From assembly GCF_000016425.1 (NCBI RefSeq), contig NC_009380.1, forward strand, positions 3,290,144-3,354,143: a stretch of DNA of 64,000 bases, given 5' to 3'. The notes below the pieces were generated by a model, which worked only from the letters and a program-made list of their open reading frames with translations, searched no databases and was not told where the DNA came from. Made by a program: the position numbers and the translations under genes. This document shows positions 26,286 through 35,350 of this stretch, piece by piece; position 1 is the stretch's first letter; the number at the start of each line of letters is the position of its first letter. Origin of the DNA: Salinispora tropica CNB-440. Its GTDB lineage: Bacteria > Actinomycetota > Actinomycetes > Mycobacteriales > Micromonosporaceae.

Positions 26286-27384
26286 GTGTTGCTGCGGCTG
26301 GCCTACCTCGGTGTGACCAACGCTCTGGCTCCGCTGCGGGTGTTGCCGATGAGCGACCGCGACAAGGACGCCGAGATCCTCGCCCTACGTCACCAGATCA
26401 TGGTGCTCGAACGGCAACTACACGGCGACCAGGTCCGGTTCACCCCCGCGGACCGGGCCTGGCTGGCCGCTCTGCTGCACCCACTACCCCGCAGCGTGCT
26501 GCACCACCTGCGGCTGCTGGTACGCCCGGAGACCGTGCTGCGCTGACACCGAGACCTGATTGACCGCCGACATCCCCGACACTCCCGACCTCTTCGGCCG
26601 GGACGGCCACCGACGATCCGACCGATCCGCACGCTCGTGCTACGCCTGACTCGGGACAACACCGGCTGGGGATACCGGCGCATCCACGGTGAACTGCTCG
26701 TCCTCGGGGTGAAAGACGCTGCCTCCACCGTCTGGCAGATCCTCAAAGACGCCGACGTCGATCCGGCACCGGACCGCGCGCACAGCACCTCGGCGACGTT
26801 CCTACGCTCCCAGGCTCAGGCGCTCGTCGCCGCGGACTCCTTCGAGACTGTGACGCTGACCGGTACCCGCCCTGTACGTCCTGGCCCTGATCGAACACGC
26901 CACCCACCGCGTCCGGATCCTCGGCGCCACCACGCACCCGACCGCCGCCTGGGTGACCCAGACCACCCGCAACCTGGTGATGGACCTCGAAGACGCCGGC
27001 TGCCAGGTCCAGTACCTGACCCGCGATCGCGACGGCACGTACCCGGCCCTGTTCGACACCATCCTGGCCGACGCCGGTATCGAGGTCACGCTCACCGGCG
27101 TCCGCATGCCCCGCATGAACTCGATCATGAAACGCTGGATCCAAACCTACCGCCACGAACTCCTCGACCGGACCCTAATCCTCAACCAGTCCCACCTGAT
27201 GCACGCCCAACGCGAGTACGAACACCACCACAACGAACACCGAGGGCACCGAGGCATCGCCAACGCCCGACCACGGGCACCGCTACCCGCCCCGATCACC
27301 GACCGCAACCGACTCGCTCAACTGAACATCCACCGACGTGACCGACTCAGCGGAATCCTCCACGAATACGACCATGCCGCTTGA
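26286..27384 (+). pseudogene. Degenerate integrase-core transposase
   Basis: The N-terminus is intact from GTG 26286 (LLRLAYLGVTNALAPLRV, then AEILALRHQIMVLERQL). A TGA then replaces the expected Trp after PETVLR at about 26545. A second piece resumes in another frame (TGWGYRRIHGELLVLGVKD), and a third frame starts near YVLALIEHA and carries most of the rve core (NLVMDLEDAG, YLTRDRDGTYPALFD, ADAGIEVTLTGVRMPRMNSI, REYEHHHNEHRGHRGIANAR), ending HEYDHAA at 27384. A nonsense codon and a frameshift make it inactive. It abuts a 5'-truncated GNAT gene, consistent with insertion or deletion at that point. Confidence 0.85.
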
Positions 27385-27393
27385 CCAGCACGG

Positions 27394-27720
27394 ATGGCAC
27401 TTTCGGCACCCGCAGCCCTGATCGGCGCCGTCGAGCTCCGGGTCACCGCCGCTGCCCACCGCCGCGGCGAGTTCGGCTACGTCCTGGCTAGATCCGCCTG
27501 GGGTCAGGGCTACGCCACCGAGGCAGCCGCAACTGTGCTCACCTACGCCTTCGAACAGGCAGGACTGCACCGGGTCGCTGCCACATGCGACCTGGCTAAC
27601 GTCGCCTCCCGCCGTGTCCTGGAGAAGATCGGTATGAAGTACGAGGGCCACCTCCATGACTACCTGCACATCCGAGGTGAGATGCACGACCGCCTTCTCT
27701 TCGCTGCCGTCCACCCATGA
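27394..27720 (+). pseudogene. 5'-truncated GNAT acetyltransferase
   Basis: A 108-codon frame matching the C-terminal two thirds of a RimJ/RimL-type GNAT: LIGAVELRV, then RRGEFGYVLARSAWGQGYAT with the acetyl-CoA-binding QGYAT segment, GLHRVAATCDLANVASRRVL and EKIGMKYEGHL. The first 50-60 residues (beta-1 to alpha-2) are missing. An in-frame TGA lies just upstream, only ten bases after the transposase remnant ends. The residual frame could still be translated, but it would lack part of the fold. Confidence 0.65.
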
Positions 27721-27878
27721 CCACCTTACTTAGACGGTGCAGCGCCCCTTTCCAGCGAGGCGTCAGACGACTAACCAGCATCACGGATGGTGGTGACTGG
27801 CCTGGAATCGGCGACAGTTGAATAGGCGCTCTCACCAGTAGACGAACACCGGCGCTCGGCCGCAACAGTCGCGCCCTG

Positions 27879-28388
27879 GTGGTGGTCGTCGACGAGCACC
27901 ACCAGGGCGACGTGCTGACAACCCCGTCAGACCCCGTAAGAGACTCTTTTCGCCTCAGTCGTGCGGTGAACTCCACAATCGAAGCCGGCAACTCGGTACG
28001 CCGCGCTGGTCTGATCTTAGCCTTAGCGATGCCTCTCTTCGGCGCCAGCGGCAGCATGCCCCCCGCCGCTGCGATTGGACTCCTCCTGGCGACGACCGTG
28101 ATTTACACACTTGGCGACCTGTGGCACTCGGTAGGCGGCGCTGGCCTCGCCTACGACCTGGCGCGTCCGGACGCGATCGGCGCATACCAGGGTGTGGACC
28201 AGTTGATCGGCGGCCTCGTCCGCGCGGCTGGTCCTGCCCTGCTGTCTCTGCTAATCCTGAGCGGCACAACGGCCGGCTGGGTCGCGACCGCCGTGCTGTT
28301 CGCGATCGCCGGACTGCTCGCACCGGGACTTACCCGATGGGCTGAGCGGAGCCGACCGCCTGCCGTGCTCGCAGCGGTGAACAATTGA
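27879..28388 (+). pseudogene. MFS transporter, C-terminal third
   Basis: From about residue 25 the frame reads SFRLSRAVNSTIEAGNSVRR, then four to five hydrophobic helices (AGLILALAMPLFGAS, IGLLLATTVIYTLGDLWHS, AAGPALLSLLILSG, ATAVLFAIAGLLAPGL) and a basic tail, typical of the last helices of a 12-TM major facilitator. The first seven or so helices are absent, and the preceding bases are not coding. It is a 5'-truncated remnant, convergent with the epimerase fragment eight bases away. Confidence 0.6.
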
Positions 28389-28395
28389 TTCAGAC

Positions 28396-28710
28396 TTAGC
28401 GGGACATGCCCGGGCAGGTGTGGTAAACCGGCAACAATCCCGACTTGAGCGCCACGGCCAGGCTCGGTGCGGCGGCGTCTCGATCCGATAGTAGCGGCGA
28501 GCGCACTGGCCACTCGATCCCCATATCCGGGTCGAGCGGGTGAACAGCGTGCTCAACGGCGGAGTTGTAGGTGGTGGAGCAGAGGTAGCTCACCGTGGCG
28601 TCCTCGCTGAGTGCGCAGAAACCCTGCCCCAGGCCCTCGGCGAGATAGACGGCTCGCCGGTCGGCGTCATCGAGGCCTAGTCGTAGCTTCCAGCCCGGAA
28701 CCAACCGCAA
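28396..28710 (-). pseudogene. dTDP-4-keto-6-deoxysugar 3,5-epimerase fragment
   Basis: The frame reads RRAVYLAEGLGQGFCALSED, then ATVSYLCSTTYNSAVEHAVH and PLDPDMGIEWPV with PLLSDRDAAAPSLA. This is the C-terminal half of the RmlC/EvaD cupin epimerase family used in rhamnose and natural-product deoxysugar pathways. The N-terminal half, including the first catalytic His, is absent. The frame begins with weak sequence at a TTG. It hints that a deoxysugar or glycosylated-metabolite locus once lay here. Confidence 0.65.
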
Positions 28711-28871
28711 CGCTGGTCAAGCAGCGGCACGAGCGACACCCGTTGCCCTGCGGTAACGGGCTCTGACCAGCGTTGCCGTTGGTTTTCGGCGGACTACTAC
28801 GACCAGGCCGGCTGACGAGCAATTGTGGGCACGGTGATCGCCCACCATCGGACACGACGGCGTGATCTTGG

Positions 28872-30440
28872 ATGTTAGTGTGGCCGACCGTGGTTACCCG
28901 TCCTCTGCAGTTAGCTCCCCGTCTCCACGGGGCTGGCGCGCCGACCGTGGTGTTCGTCGCCGGCTTGGGCGATCGTGGGGCGACCTGGGACGCGGTCCGC
29001 GACCGCCTCTCGGGGGTGTCGACGCTTGCGTACGACCGGGCCGGCACCGGGGAGATCCCACCCCCGGCCGACGTACGTACCTGCGCCGACCTGGCGGACG
29101 AGCTGGCCGCCCTGCTCAAGGAGCTCGACCCGCCCGCGCCGTGGCTGCTGGTCGGGCACTCCTTCGGCGGTCTTGTGGCCCGGCTGTATTGCGCCCGCCA
29201 CCCGGGTCGCGTGGCTGGCCTGATTCTCGTCGACGCCGTCGTGGAGGGCCGGGAGATTGCCTACGACCCGCTGCTGCCGCCGCCGCTGCGAGCGGCCAAC
29301 CATGCATACCTGACCGACCCGGACCGGAATCCGGAGCGGATCGACAAGCAGGCCAGCTATCGCCAGGTGGCCGGCTGTGCGCTGCCTGCCGGACTGCCGG
29401 TGAGCGTCGTGACCCGCGGCCGACCAGACACCGACCCGGACCGGCCGGTGCGTGACCTGCACCGCGTCGATCAGCGGATGCAGCACGACCTGGCGCGGCG
29501 TCTGGGGGCCCGGCAGCGGATCGCTGTCCGCAGCGGCCACGACGTCCACCACGACGAACCTGACCTGGTCGCGGGGGAGATCATCATGATGCTGAAGGGG
29601 GCCACGACGGTGAGCGGGGCCGGGAGTCGGCTGTTGGCGGACCTGCGGCGGATCGAGGAGGACGGCTTCCGGCTGCGGCCCGACGAGCGGCCCGCGGACC
29701 TGGTGGCCCTGATGCTCACCCACATCGGTGATCTCGAGTCCGACTTGCGGGAGCTGATCTATGCGGTCTTCCACACCCTGGTCACCGGTGATCACCTCAC
29801 CGAGGCCGAGTTGCGGGACCTGCTCATCGTCCTGACCGACGACGGGCACCTGTTTCACGGCATCGGTGGACACGGCGAGCCCACCGTGTTCACGCGTACC
29901 TTCTCGGCGCTGGTCATTGCGCTGGTGCTCGCCCGGCACCGCCGCCGGCCGTTCCTGACCGTCGACGAGTACGGCCACGTCCGGGACGCCCTGCTGCGTT
30001 ATCACCGCGAGGAACGGGACCTGCGCGGCCTGGTCGACGAAGGCGGGTGGGCGCACGCCGCCGCGCACGGCGCGGACGCCCTCGCTGAGCTGGTGCGCTG
30101 CCAAGATGTAGACGTGGAGACACAGCGTGCCGTGCTCGCCGCGTTGCGCGGCGTCCTGCACAACGGCACGACGATCTTTCCCGACGAGGACGACGAGCGG
30201 ATCGCCACCGTGGTAGATGCCATCGTCACGCACGGACCGCTGCCCGAGCCGGAGGTCGTCGCCTGGCTGCGGACGCTGGCCGACTGCGCCGACCGGCCGC
30301 GCGGCCGCGCCCAGACGGTCGACCGGGTCAACACCCGCAACCTCGTGCGCAGCCTATGGTTCCGGCGTCCCCACGACGGCGCCATCGCCGGCGCGTTGGC
30401 CGACGTCGAGGCCCGGGTGAACAAGTACCGGGTCGGCTGA
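28872..30440 (+). CDS. Alpha/beta hydrolase fused to DUF2785
   Basis: A 522-residue fusion. Residues 20-245 are an alpha/beta hydrolase: oxyanion loop VFVAGLGDRG, AYDRAGTG, nucleophile elbow GHSFGG with Ser97, and a likely catalytic His in AVRSGHDVHHDEPDLV. Residues about 265-515 match DUF2785 (LTDDGHLFHGIGG, TVFTRTFSALVIALVLARHR, VDEYGHVRDALLRYH), a helical domain of unknown role. An ATG at 28872 is used; GTGs a few codons on are alternatives. It is intact despite the wrecked neighbours. The pairing of a hydrolase with a DUF2785 sensor-like domain suggests regulated hydrolysis of a small substrate. That is inference. Confidence 0.75.
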   Translation: MLVWPTVVTRPLQLAPRLHGAGAPTVVFVAGLGDRGATWDAVRDRLSGVSTLAYDRAGTGEIPPPADVRTCADLADELAALLKELDPPAPWLLVGHSFGGLVARLYCARHPGRVAGLILVDAVVEGREIAYDPLLPPPLRAANHAYLTDPDRNPERIDKQASYRQVAGCALPAGLPVSVVTRGRPDTDPDRPVRDLHRVDQRMQHDLARRLGARQRIAVRSGHDVHHDEPDLVAGEIIMMLKGATTVSGAGSRLLADLRRIEEDGFRLRPDERPADLVALMLTHIGDLESDLRELIYAVFHTLVTGDHLTEAELRDLLIVLTDDGHLFHGIGGHGEPTVFTRTFSALVIALVLARHRRRPFLTVDEYGHVRDALLRYHREERDLRGLVDEGGWAHAAAHGADALAELVRCQDVDVETQRAVLAALRGVLHNGTTIFPDEDDERIATVVDAIVTHGPLPEPEVVAWLRTLADCADRPRGRAQTVDRVNTRNLVRSLWFRRPHDGAIAGALADVEARVNKYRVG

Positions 30441-30731
30441 GTAGCAACCGGGGGCGAGCTCCGGGGGTGACGCCCGGCGGTCGGTGGCCGCGTCGAGGGT
30501 GTCGAGCAGCGAGGCCGTGTGCGAGCACGTCACCGCCGGCGGCTGATCGGTCCGGACGTCAGAACGGCGCCGGGCCGGGCGTTCGGTCAGCGACCGGCGG
30601 CCTAGTCGACTGGCAGAGTCACCTGTTCGATGTAGCTGGTATTCGTCCGCCTGAACAGGCTTCGGTTACGGAGTGCAGCGAACCACGGTGGTCGACGGCA
30701 GAGGTGCGGTTGCGGGGTGATGCCGTGGTAG

Positions 30732-31184
30732 CTACTTGGTCGGACCGGGGTTGGGTAGGAACTCGCGGAGGTCCGCGGCGAGATTGCTCATCTGCTCCCC
30801 GCCTTCGAGCCAGGTGGTGATCGACGCCTGCCAGGCATCAGAGCGGGATACCCAGGGTTGCAGCTGCCAGGTGAGTGCCACGTGACCTCCGGAGTGGAAG
30901 GTAGCGCGAACGGTGAGGTGGTTGGCCTGCCAGGTCCGCTCGTCGGCCCAGCCGCGGTAGTCGGCGGCGAGCTGACTGATGAAGTCAGGAAGCCAGGCTT
31001 CGTCCCAGACCCACATCTCAGTGCCGGGTAGTTCGGCGTGTAGGCCCTGTGCGCGGGCTTCGACCGCGAAGCAGATGCCGTATTCGTCGGGAAAGGAACG
31101 GTCGTGCAGGCGGATGGACACCGTCGGGTCGTCTTGGCATCGGACTATCACGTGGAGGTTGTCGTCACCGCTCTGGTCAGGCAC
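30732..31184 (-). CDS. DUF6228-like protein
   Basis: A 150-residue soluble protein (MPDQSGDDNLHVIVRCQDDP). Characteristic stretches are MWVWDEAWLPDFISQLAADY, RGWADERTWQANHLTVRATF, SGGHVALTWQLQPW and TTWLEGGEQMSNLAADLREF. I recall these as DUF6228, an actinobacterial family of unknown function often found as immunity-like or phage-region genes. No enzyme motif is visible. It lies downstream of the recombinase module on the same strand but 40 bases from the recombinase stop, so co-transcription is possible. Confidence 0.6.
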   Translation of the reverse strand: MPDQSGDDNLHVIVRCQDDPTVSIRLHDRSFPDEYGICFAVEARAQGLHAELPGTEMWVWDEAWLPDFISQLAADYRGWADERTWQANHLTVRATFHSGGHVALTWQLQPWVSRSDAWQASITTWLEGGEQMSNLAADLREFLPNPGPTK

Positions 31185-31226
31185 CTCGTGACAGTAGGCG
31201 ATCGATATCGTCTTGCGCAGGCGAGT

Positions 31227-32724
31227 TTACGGTTCGGCGTTACGGCCTCCGGTGTAGCGGTTCCAGGTTCCGCCAGCAGCGGCGTGATGGCGGTGGGTGG
31301 TGGTGTAGTGAAAGCCGAGGGTGTGGGCGACGACCGGTGCCGGAGCCTGGAGGACAAGTTGGTGCAGTGCCGCCAGGCGACCGGAAATGGCGGGGACGCC
31401 GAGGTCTCGGATGAGTGGCCCGATCGTGCTTGTGGTCAATGGCTGGCCGACGCGGCGGCCGGGGAACAGCCAGCGGGCATCACGATTCGTCGCGGTGCGC
31501 ATGGTGGCACGCTGGTCACGTAGCGCCAGCAGCAGTCCGGCGACGGGTTCCGGGACCGGCGTCGGCGGGTCGCCCAACCGAAGTAGGACCTCGGAGCCGG
31601 TGGTGTCGATATCGTCGATGGTCAGGCGCATGATGCGGCCGAGCGGTTGGGCGTAGAGAAGCAGCAGGATTGCGGCGACGCGGGCGCGCAGCTCGCCGGT
31701 GTCGTCGGTGATCAGCTTGCGGAGTAGTCCGATGCGTCGGTGCTGCGTGATCGGCGATCGTTGGCCGGGCCGGTGCGCTGCGACATGCAGCCGTGGCATG
31801 TGCCCGGCGTGGGCGGCCCAGGTCAGGAACGGTTTGAGCAGCTGCCGTTGACGCGGCGGATGGGTGACGATCCAGCGGTCCAGGTCGTCCTGCCGGAGCC
31901 GGGTGAGGGCGAGTTGCTGCTTTTGGATCCCGGCGAGGAAGTCGCCGGCCCGTAAGACTTGCTGTCCGAGTTCGCTGCGGCTGCTGCGGCTCACGGGCCC
32001 GCGTTCGGCGCGGCGACGCAGCCAGGGCAGCAGATACCAGGTGGCGTACTGGCGCAGCAGCCGGCGCTGTCCGGTGTCGGTGATGGTGTCCAGGTGCTCA
32101 AGCAACCACCTTTCGAACAGTAGGATCTGCTTGTCGAACGGGGGCAGGACACCGCACTGCATGAGCAGTTCCCGCAGGTGGGCGGCAGCTCGCCATGGTT
32201 GCAAGCGGTGGAACGCCTCGTGACTCAGTTCGATGTCAGCTCGGCCCAGACCTCGCAGCAGGTCCGCCGCCGGAGCGGAGCGGCCGTGCCGGGAGGAGAC
32301 CCAGGCCAGGCCCGTGAGCGGGTTGTCCATGCTGGTCAGCAGCTCGGCCAGGGGCGCCAGTTCAGGGCGGACGCGGCCGGTGCCGTCGTCGAGGAGCTCG
32401 GCGACGCGGCGGGTGAACGTGCAGCGGGTGCACCGGCGGCCGGCGTGCAGCTTGCCTTCCTGCCCGCACTCGGCGCAGGTATACGAGATGGAGAATCCGG
32501 CGCAGCTGGTGCAGATCGGAGCCCGGTCCCCGGCCCGCCGTCCGGCCAGGAGCCGGTCGTGGCCGGAGCCGGGGGCAGCGACCCTGGGTCCGCAACGCCC
32601 GATCTTGGCAGGTGTGGCAGACCTGCCCGTCCGGCCACCGAACGGTGGAACTGCGCCGGCCGCAGCGGACGCAGTCGCGGACGAACCAGCGTTCGTACTG
32701 CTCAGCGGTGTAGGTCCGGCCCAT
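31227..32724 (-). pseudogene. Zinc-finger recombinase-like protein, frameshifted
   Basis: An ATG at 32724 (MGRTYTAEQYERWFVRDCVR) shares one base with the stop of the XRE gene. The N-terminus has CVRC and CHTC zinc-finger pairs. After QGRCP the frame is lost at a run of five Gs (about 32571 on the plus strand). Removing one base restores APICTSCAGFSISYTCAECG, GRRCTRCT and then the long tail MDNPLTGLAWVSSRHG. The tail looks like a degenerate tyrosine recombinase (ILLLLYAQPLGRIMRLTIDD; VVAHTLGFHYTTT). Total length is one base more than 499 codons, fitting a single-base insertion. It could be a true mutation or a sequencing error. Confidence 0.75.
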
Positions 32725-33059
32725 CAGTCCGGTCGCACACGGGCGCGCCGGGGTCGGACCGTGGCCAGGTCCACCGGCGCCGGGGCCTCGCCGGCGACGG
32801 CCTTGCGCGGCGCGACGTTGGCCGCCGTCGTGACGACCAGGTCGGTGGGGGTGACCTCCAGGATGTCGCACAGCGCCGCGAGGACGGGCAGCGACAGCCG
32901 CTCGGGTGTGCCGGTGACGAGGCGATGGACCTGTGAGGCGGACAGGTCGATGCCGCGTTCGTGCAGCAGCGGGACCAGTTCGGTGGCGGTGAACACGCCG
33001 CGGGCGGCCATCATCTCCCGCAGCCGCCACCGGTAGCTGACCTGCCGTTTCATGCTCAT
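32724..33059 (-). CDS. XRE-type helix-turn-helix protein
   Basis: A 111-residue protein from the ATG at 33059 (MSMKRQVSYRWRLREMM). The DNA-binding part reads FTATELVPLLHERGIDLSAS then QVHRLVTGTPERLSLPVLAA, a Cro/CI-type HTH, ending in a basic tail. It is coupled by ATGA overlap to the tyrosine-recombinase remnant upstream and by a one-base overlap to the zinc-finger recombinase downstream. This three-gene order (tyrosine recombinase, XRE, zinc-finger recombinase) recurs in actinomycete mobile elements as I recall it. Here it is the only member still intact, and it may regulate the module. Confidence 0.8.
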   Translation of the reverse strand: MSMKRQVSYRWRLREMMAARGVFTATELVPLLHERGIDLSASQVHRLVTGTPERLSLPVLAALCDILEVTPTDLVVTTAANVAPRKAVAGEAPAPVDLATVRPRRARVRPD

Positions 33060-33499
33060 CGGGCCCTCCGTGCCGGTCGTAGTGCCGCGTCCATGGTCGC
33101 GTCGAGAGCCTGCCGAAGCGTGCGGGTGCGAAAGTCCGACGACACGCAGGTGTAGATCGCCGTGGTGGAAGCGTGCTCGTGGCCGACCTCCTGCTGCACG
33201 AACAACGGATCCCAACCGGCCTCAATAAGGTGGGTGACATACGAGCGGCGCAAGGAGTGGAAGTCCAGCCCAGCGTCCAAGCCGAGGGCGTCGCGGTAGG
33301 CCGACAACCGCGCGTTGAGCTGAGCAAGCCCGACCCGCGGCGCCCGTTCCGAAGGCCACAGCGCCGGATTGCCCTCGGTGGCCAGCAGCGGCCGGATCTC
33401 CTCGATCCACTCGGCGAGGACCTCCGGCACCCACGCCCAAACGGTCAGCACGCCGCGCCGTTTCGGCGCCGAGCCCTTCATCGCCTTGCCGTGACGCAC
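33056..33499 (-). pseudogene. Tyrosine recombinase, C-terminal catalytic half
   Basis: The frame from about 33499 reads RHGKAMKGSAPKRRGVLTVW and later FHSLRRSYVTHLIEAG, VQQEVGHEHASTTAIYT: the HxxR, H and Tyr of the tyrosine-recombinase active site. The N-terminal DNA-binding domain and the first catalytic Arg (about 200-250 residues) are missing. The sequence breaks after YVRHG at about 33500, exactly where a plus-strand serine recombinase remnant begins. Without the first half it cannot be active. Confidence 0.75.
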
Positions 33500-33501
33500 G
33501 T

Positions 33502-35097
33502 AGAGGCCTCATCGACCCGGCCAGTGGCATCATCGTCGCCGAATTCTTCGACATCGGCCTGTCCCGCTCCCTACCGTGGAAGCGCCGGCCCCAAGCCGCC
33601 AAGCTTCTCGACGTTCTCGCCGACCCGAACCGCGGTTTCGACGCCGTCGTCATCGGTGAGCCCCAACGCGCTTTCTACGGCAACCAGTACAGCCTGACCA
33701 TGCCCGCTTTCTCGCACTACGGCGTCGGCCTGTGGGTGCCGGAAGTCGGCGGCGCGATCGACCCCGAGTCCGAAGCCCACAATCTGATCATGAGCGTCTT
33801 CGGCGGTACGTCCAAAGGCGAACGAACTCGGGTGAAAGTCCGCGTCCGCACCGCAATGACCTCCCAGGCGAAAATCGAAGGCAGGTTCCTCGGCGGACGC
33901 CCACCCTACGGATACCGCCTCGCCGCTGCCGGACCGCACCCCAACCCAAGCAAAGCCGCCGACGGCCGCCGCCTACACAAGCTCGAACCCGACCCGACAA
34001 CCGCACCCGTCGTACGCCGAATCTTCGCCATGTACCTCGCCAACAACGGCTACTTCGCCATCGCCGAGGCACTCACCCGCGACGGCATCGCCTCACCATC
34101 AGCCGCCGACCCCGCCCGCAACCCCCACCGCACCGGCGCAGGCTGGGCCAAAAGCGCCGTCAAAAACATCCTGTCCAACCCCCGCTACACCGGCCGCCAG
34201 GTATGGAACAAACAACGCAAGGACGAGGTACTCCTCGACGTCAACGACGTCGCCCTCGGCTACGAAACCCGCATGCGCTGGAACGACAAGACCTCGTGGG
34301 TATGGTCCGACACGATCGCCCACCCACCACTCGTCACCGTCAACGACTTCGAACTAGCCCAAACGATCATGAACGCCAGCGGCAGCGGCCGCACCAGCAC
34401 CCAACCACGTAAAGCGCGCTACCCCTACATCCTTCGCGGACTCATGCTCTGCGGGCTGTGCGGACGCAAGATGCAGAGCCACCAGGCACACGAGACCGCC
34501 TACTACCGATGCCGCTACCCCAACGAGTACGCCCTGGCCAACCACATCCAGCACCCCCGCAACATCTACGTCGCAGAACGAGACATCGTCCCCGCACTCG
34601 ACAACTGGCTCCTCACCGCGTTCGCCCCGCACCGACTCACCGACACGATCCGCCGGCTCCACGCCGCCCAACCCCACACCGAACCCGACACCGCCACCCC
34701 GAACATCACCGCCGCCAACAAGATCATCGCTGCGTGCGACGCCAAACTCCTCCAGTACCGCGCCATCGCAGACGCCGGAGGCGACCCCACCACCATCGCC
34801 ACCTGGATCGCCGAGGTCAACGCCCAACGGGCCGGCGCCCTCGCCCAACGCGACACCGCAACAGCGCAGAAACAGGCTCCTGACCGCCTCACCGAGGACG
34901 ACATCCGACACCTCATCGGCAGCTTCGACAACATTCGCAACACCCTGCGCGACGCCCACAGCGAGGACAAAAGCACCGTCTACCGCGAGCTACGGCTCGC
35001 CCTCACCTACAACCCCGGCCAAAACAAAATCAGCGTCGAGGCTAAGCCCGACGCTGATTACTGTGGGGTAACTGTATGTGTCCGAGGGGGGACTTGA
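33502..35097 (+). pseudogene. Large serine recombinase lacking its N-terminus
   Basis: Coding signal begins at GLIDPASGIIVAEFFDIGLS near 33502, and about 45 residues with the catalytic Ser (normally YxRxS) are missing. The rest of the resolvase domain is present (VVIGEPQRAFYGNQ, HYGVGLWVPEVGG, FGGTSKGERTRVKVRVR), then the recombinase domain (RFLGGRPPYGYRL, SNPRYTGRQVWNKQRKDEVL), a zinc ribbon (LMLCGLCGRKMQSHQ, YYRCRYP) and a coiled-coil tail. It has 465 codons from the first ATG (33700). The stop at 35097 lies inside the tRNA-Leu gene. Truncation and the tRNA overlap suggest a decayed integrative element. Confidence 0.8.
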
Positions 35098-35162
35098 ACC
35101 CCCACGCCCTATACGGGCACTAGCACCTCAAGCTAGCGCGTCTGCCATTCCGCCACCCGGAC
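35079..35162 (-). tRNA. tRNA-Leu (anticodon GAG)
   Basis: The minus strand from 35162 begins GTCCGGGTGGCGGAATGGCA and folds into a cloverleaf. The anticodon stem CTAGC/GCTAG encloses the loop TTGAGGT, so the anticodon is GAG (reads CUC). A long variable arm (GTGCCCGTATAGGGCGT) marks it as Leu class II. The T-arm is GGGGG-TTCAAGT-CCCCC, and the acceptor pairs GTCCGGG with CTCGGAC. No CCA is encoded. Its 3' half is overlapped by the last codons of the serine recombinase on the opposite strand, the usual layout of an attachment site. Confidence 0.92.
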
Positions 35163-35350
35163 CTGCACCGTCCAGCCTACCGCGATGAGCCGAAGTGATC
35201 TTCTCACCTGTCGGCTACCCGGCGGGCCGCACGAGGAGTTACTGTACACCGCCCAGATGGCGCGTGCACATCGGCTCTCGGTGGTGACGATGCCGGCCGG
35301 GAGAGCTGTTGCAGTAGCGTCGGAGCACGTCGGGCCGGCAGCATGACCAC

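Noticed and set aside
31227..33059. Tyrosine recombinase / XRE / zinc-finger recombinase trio as an active mobile element
   Set aside because: The tyrosine recombinase lacks its N-terminal half and the zinc-finger gene is frameshifted, so current activity is unlikely.
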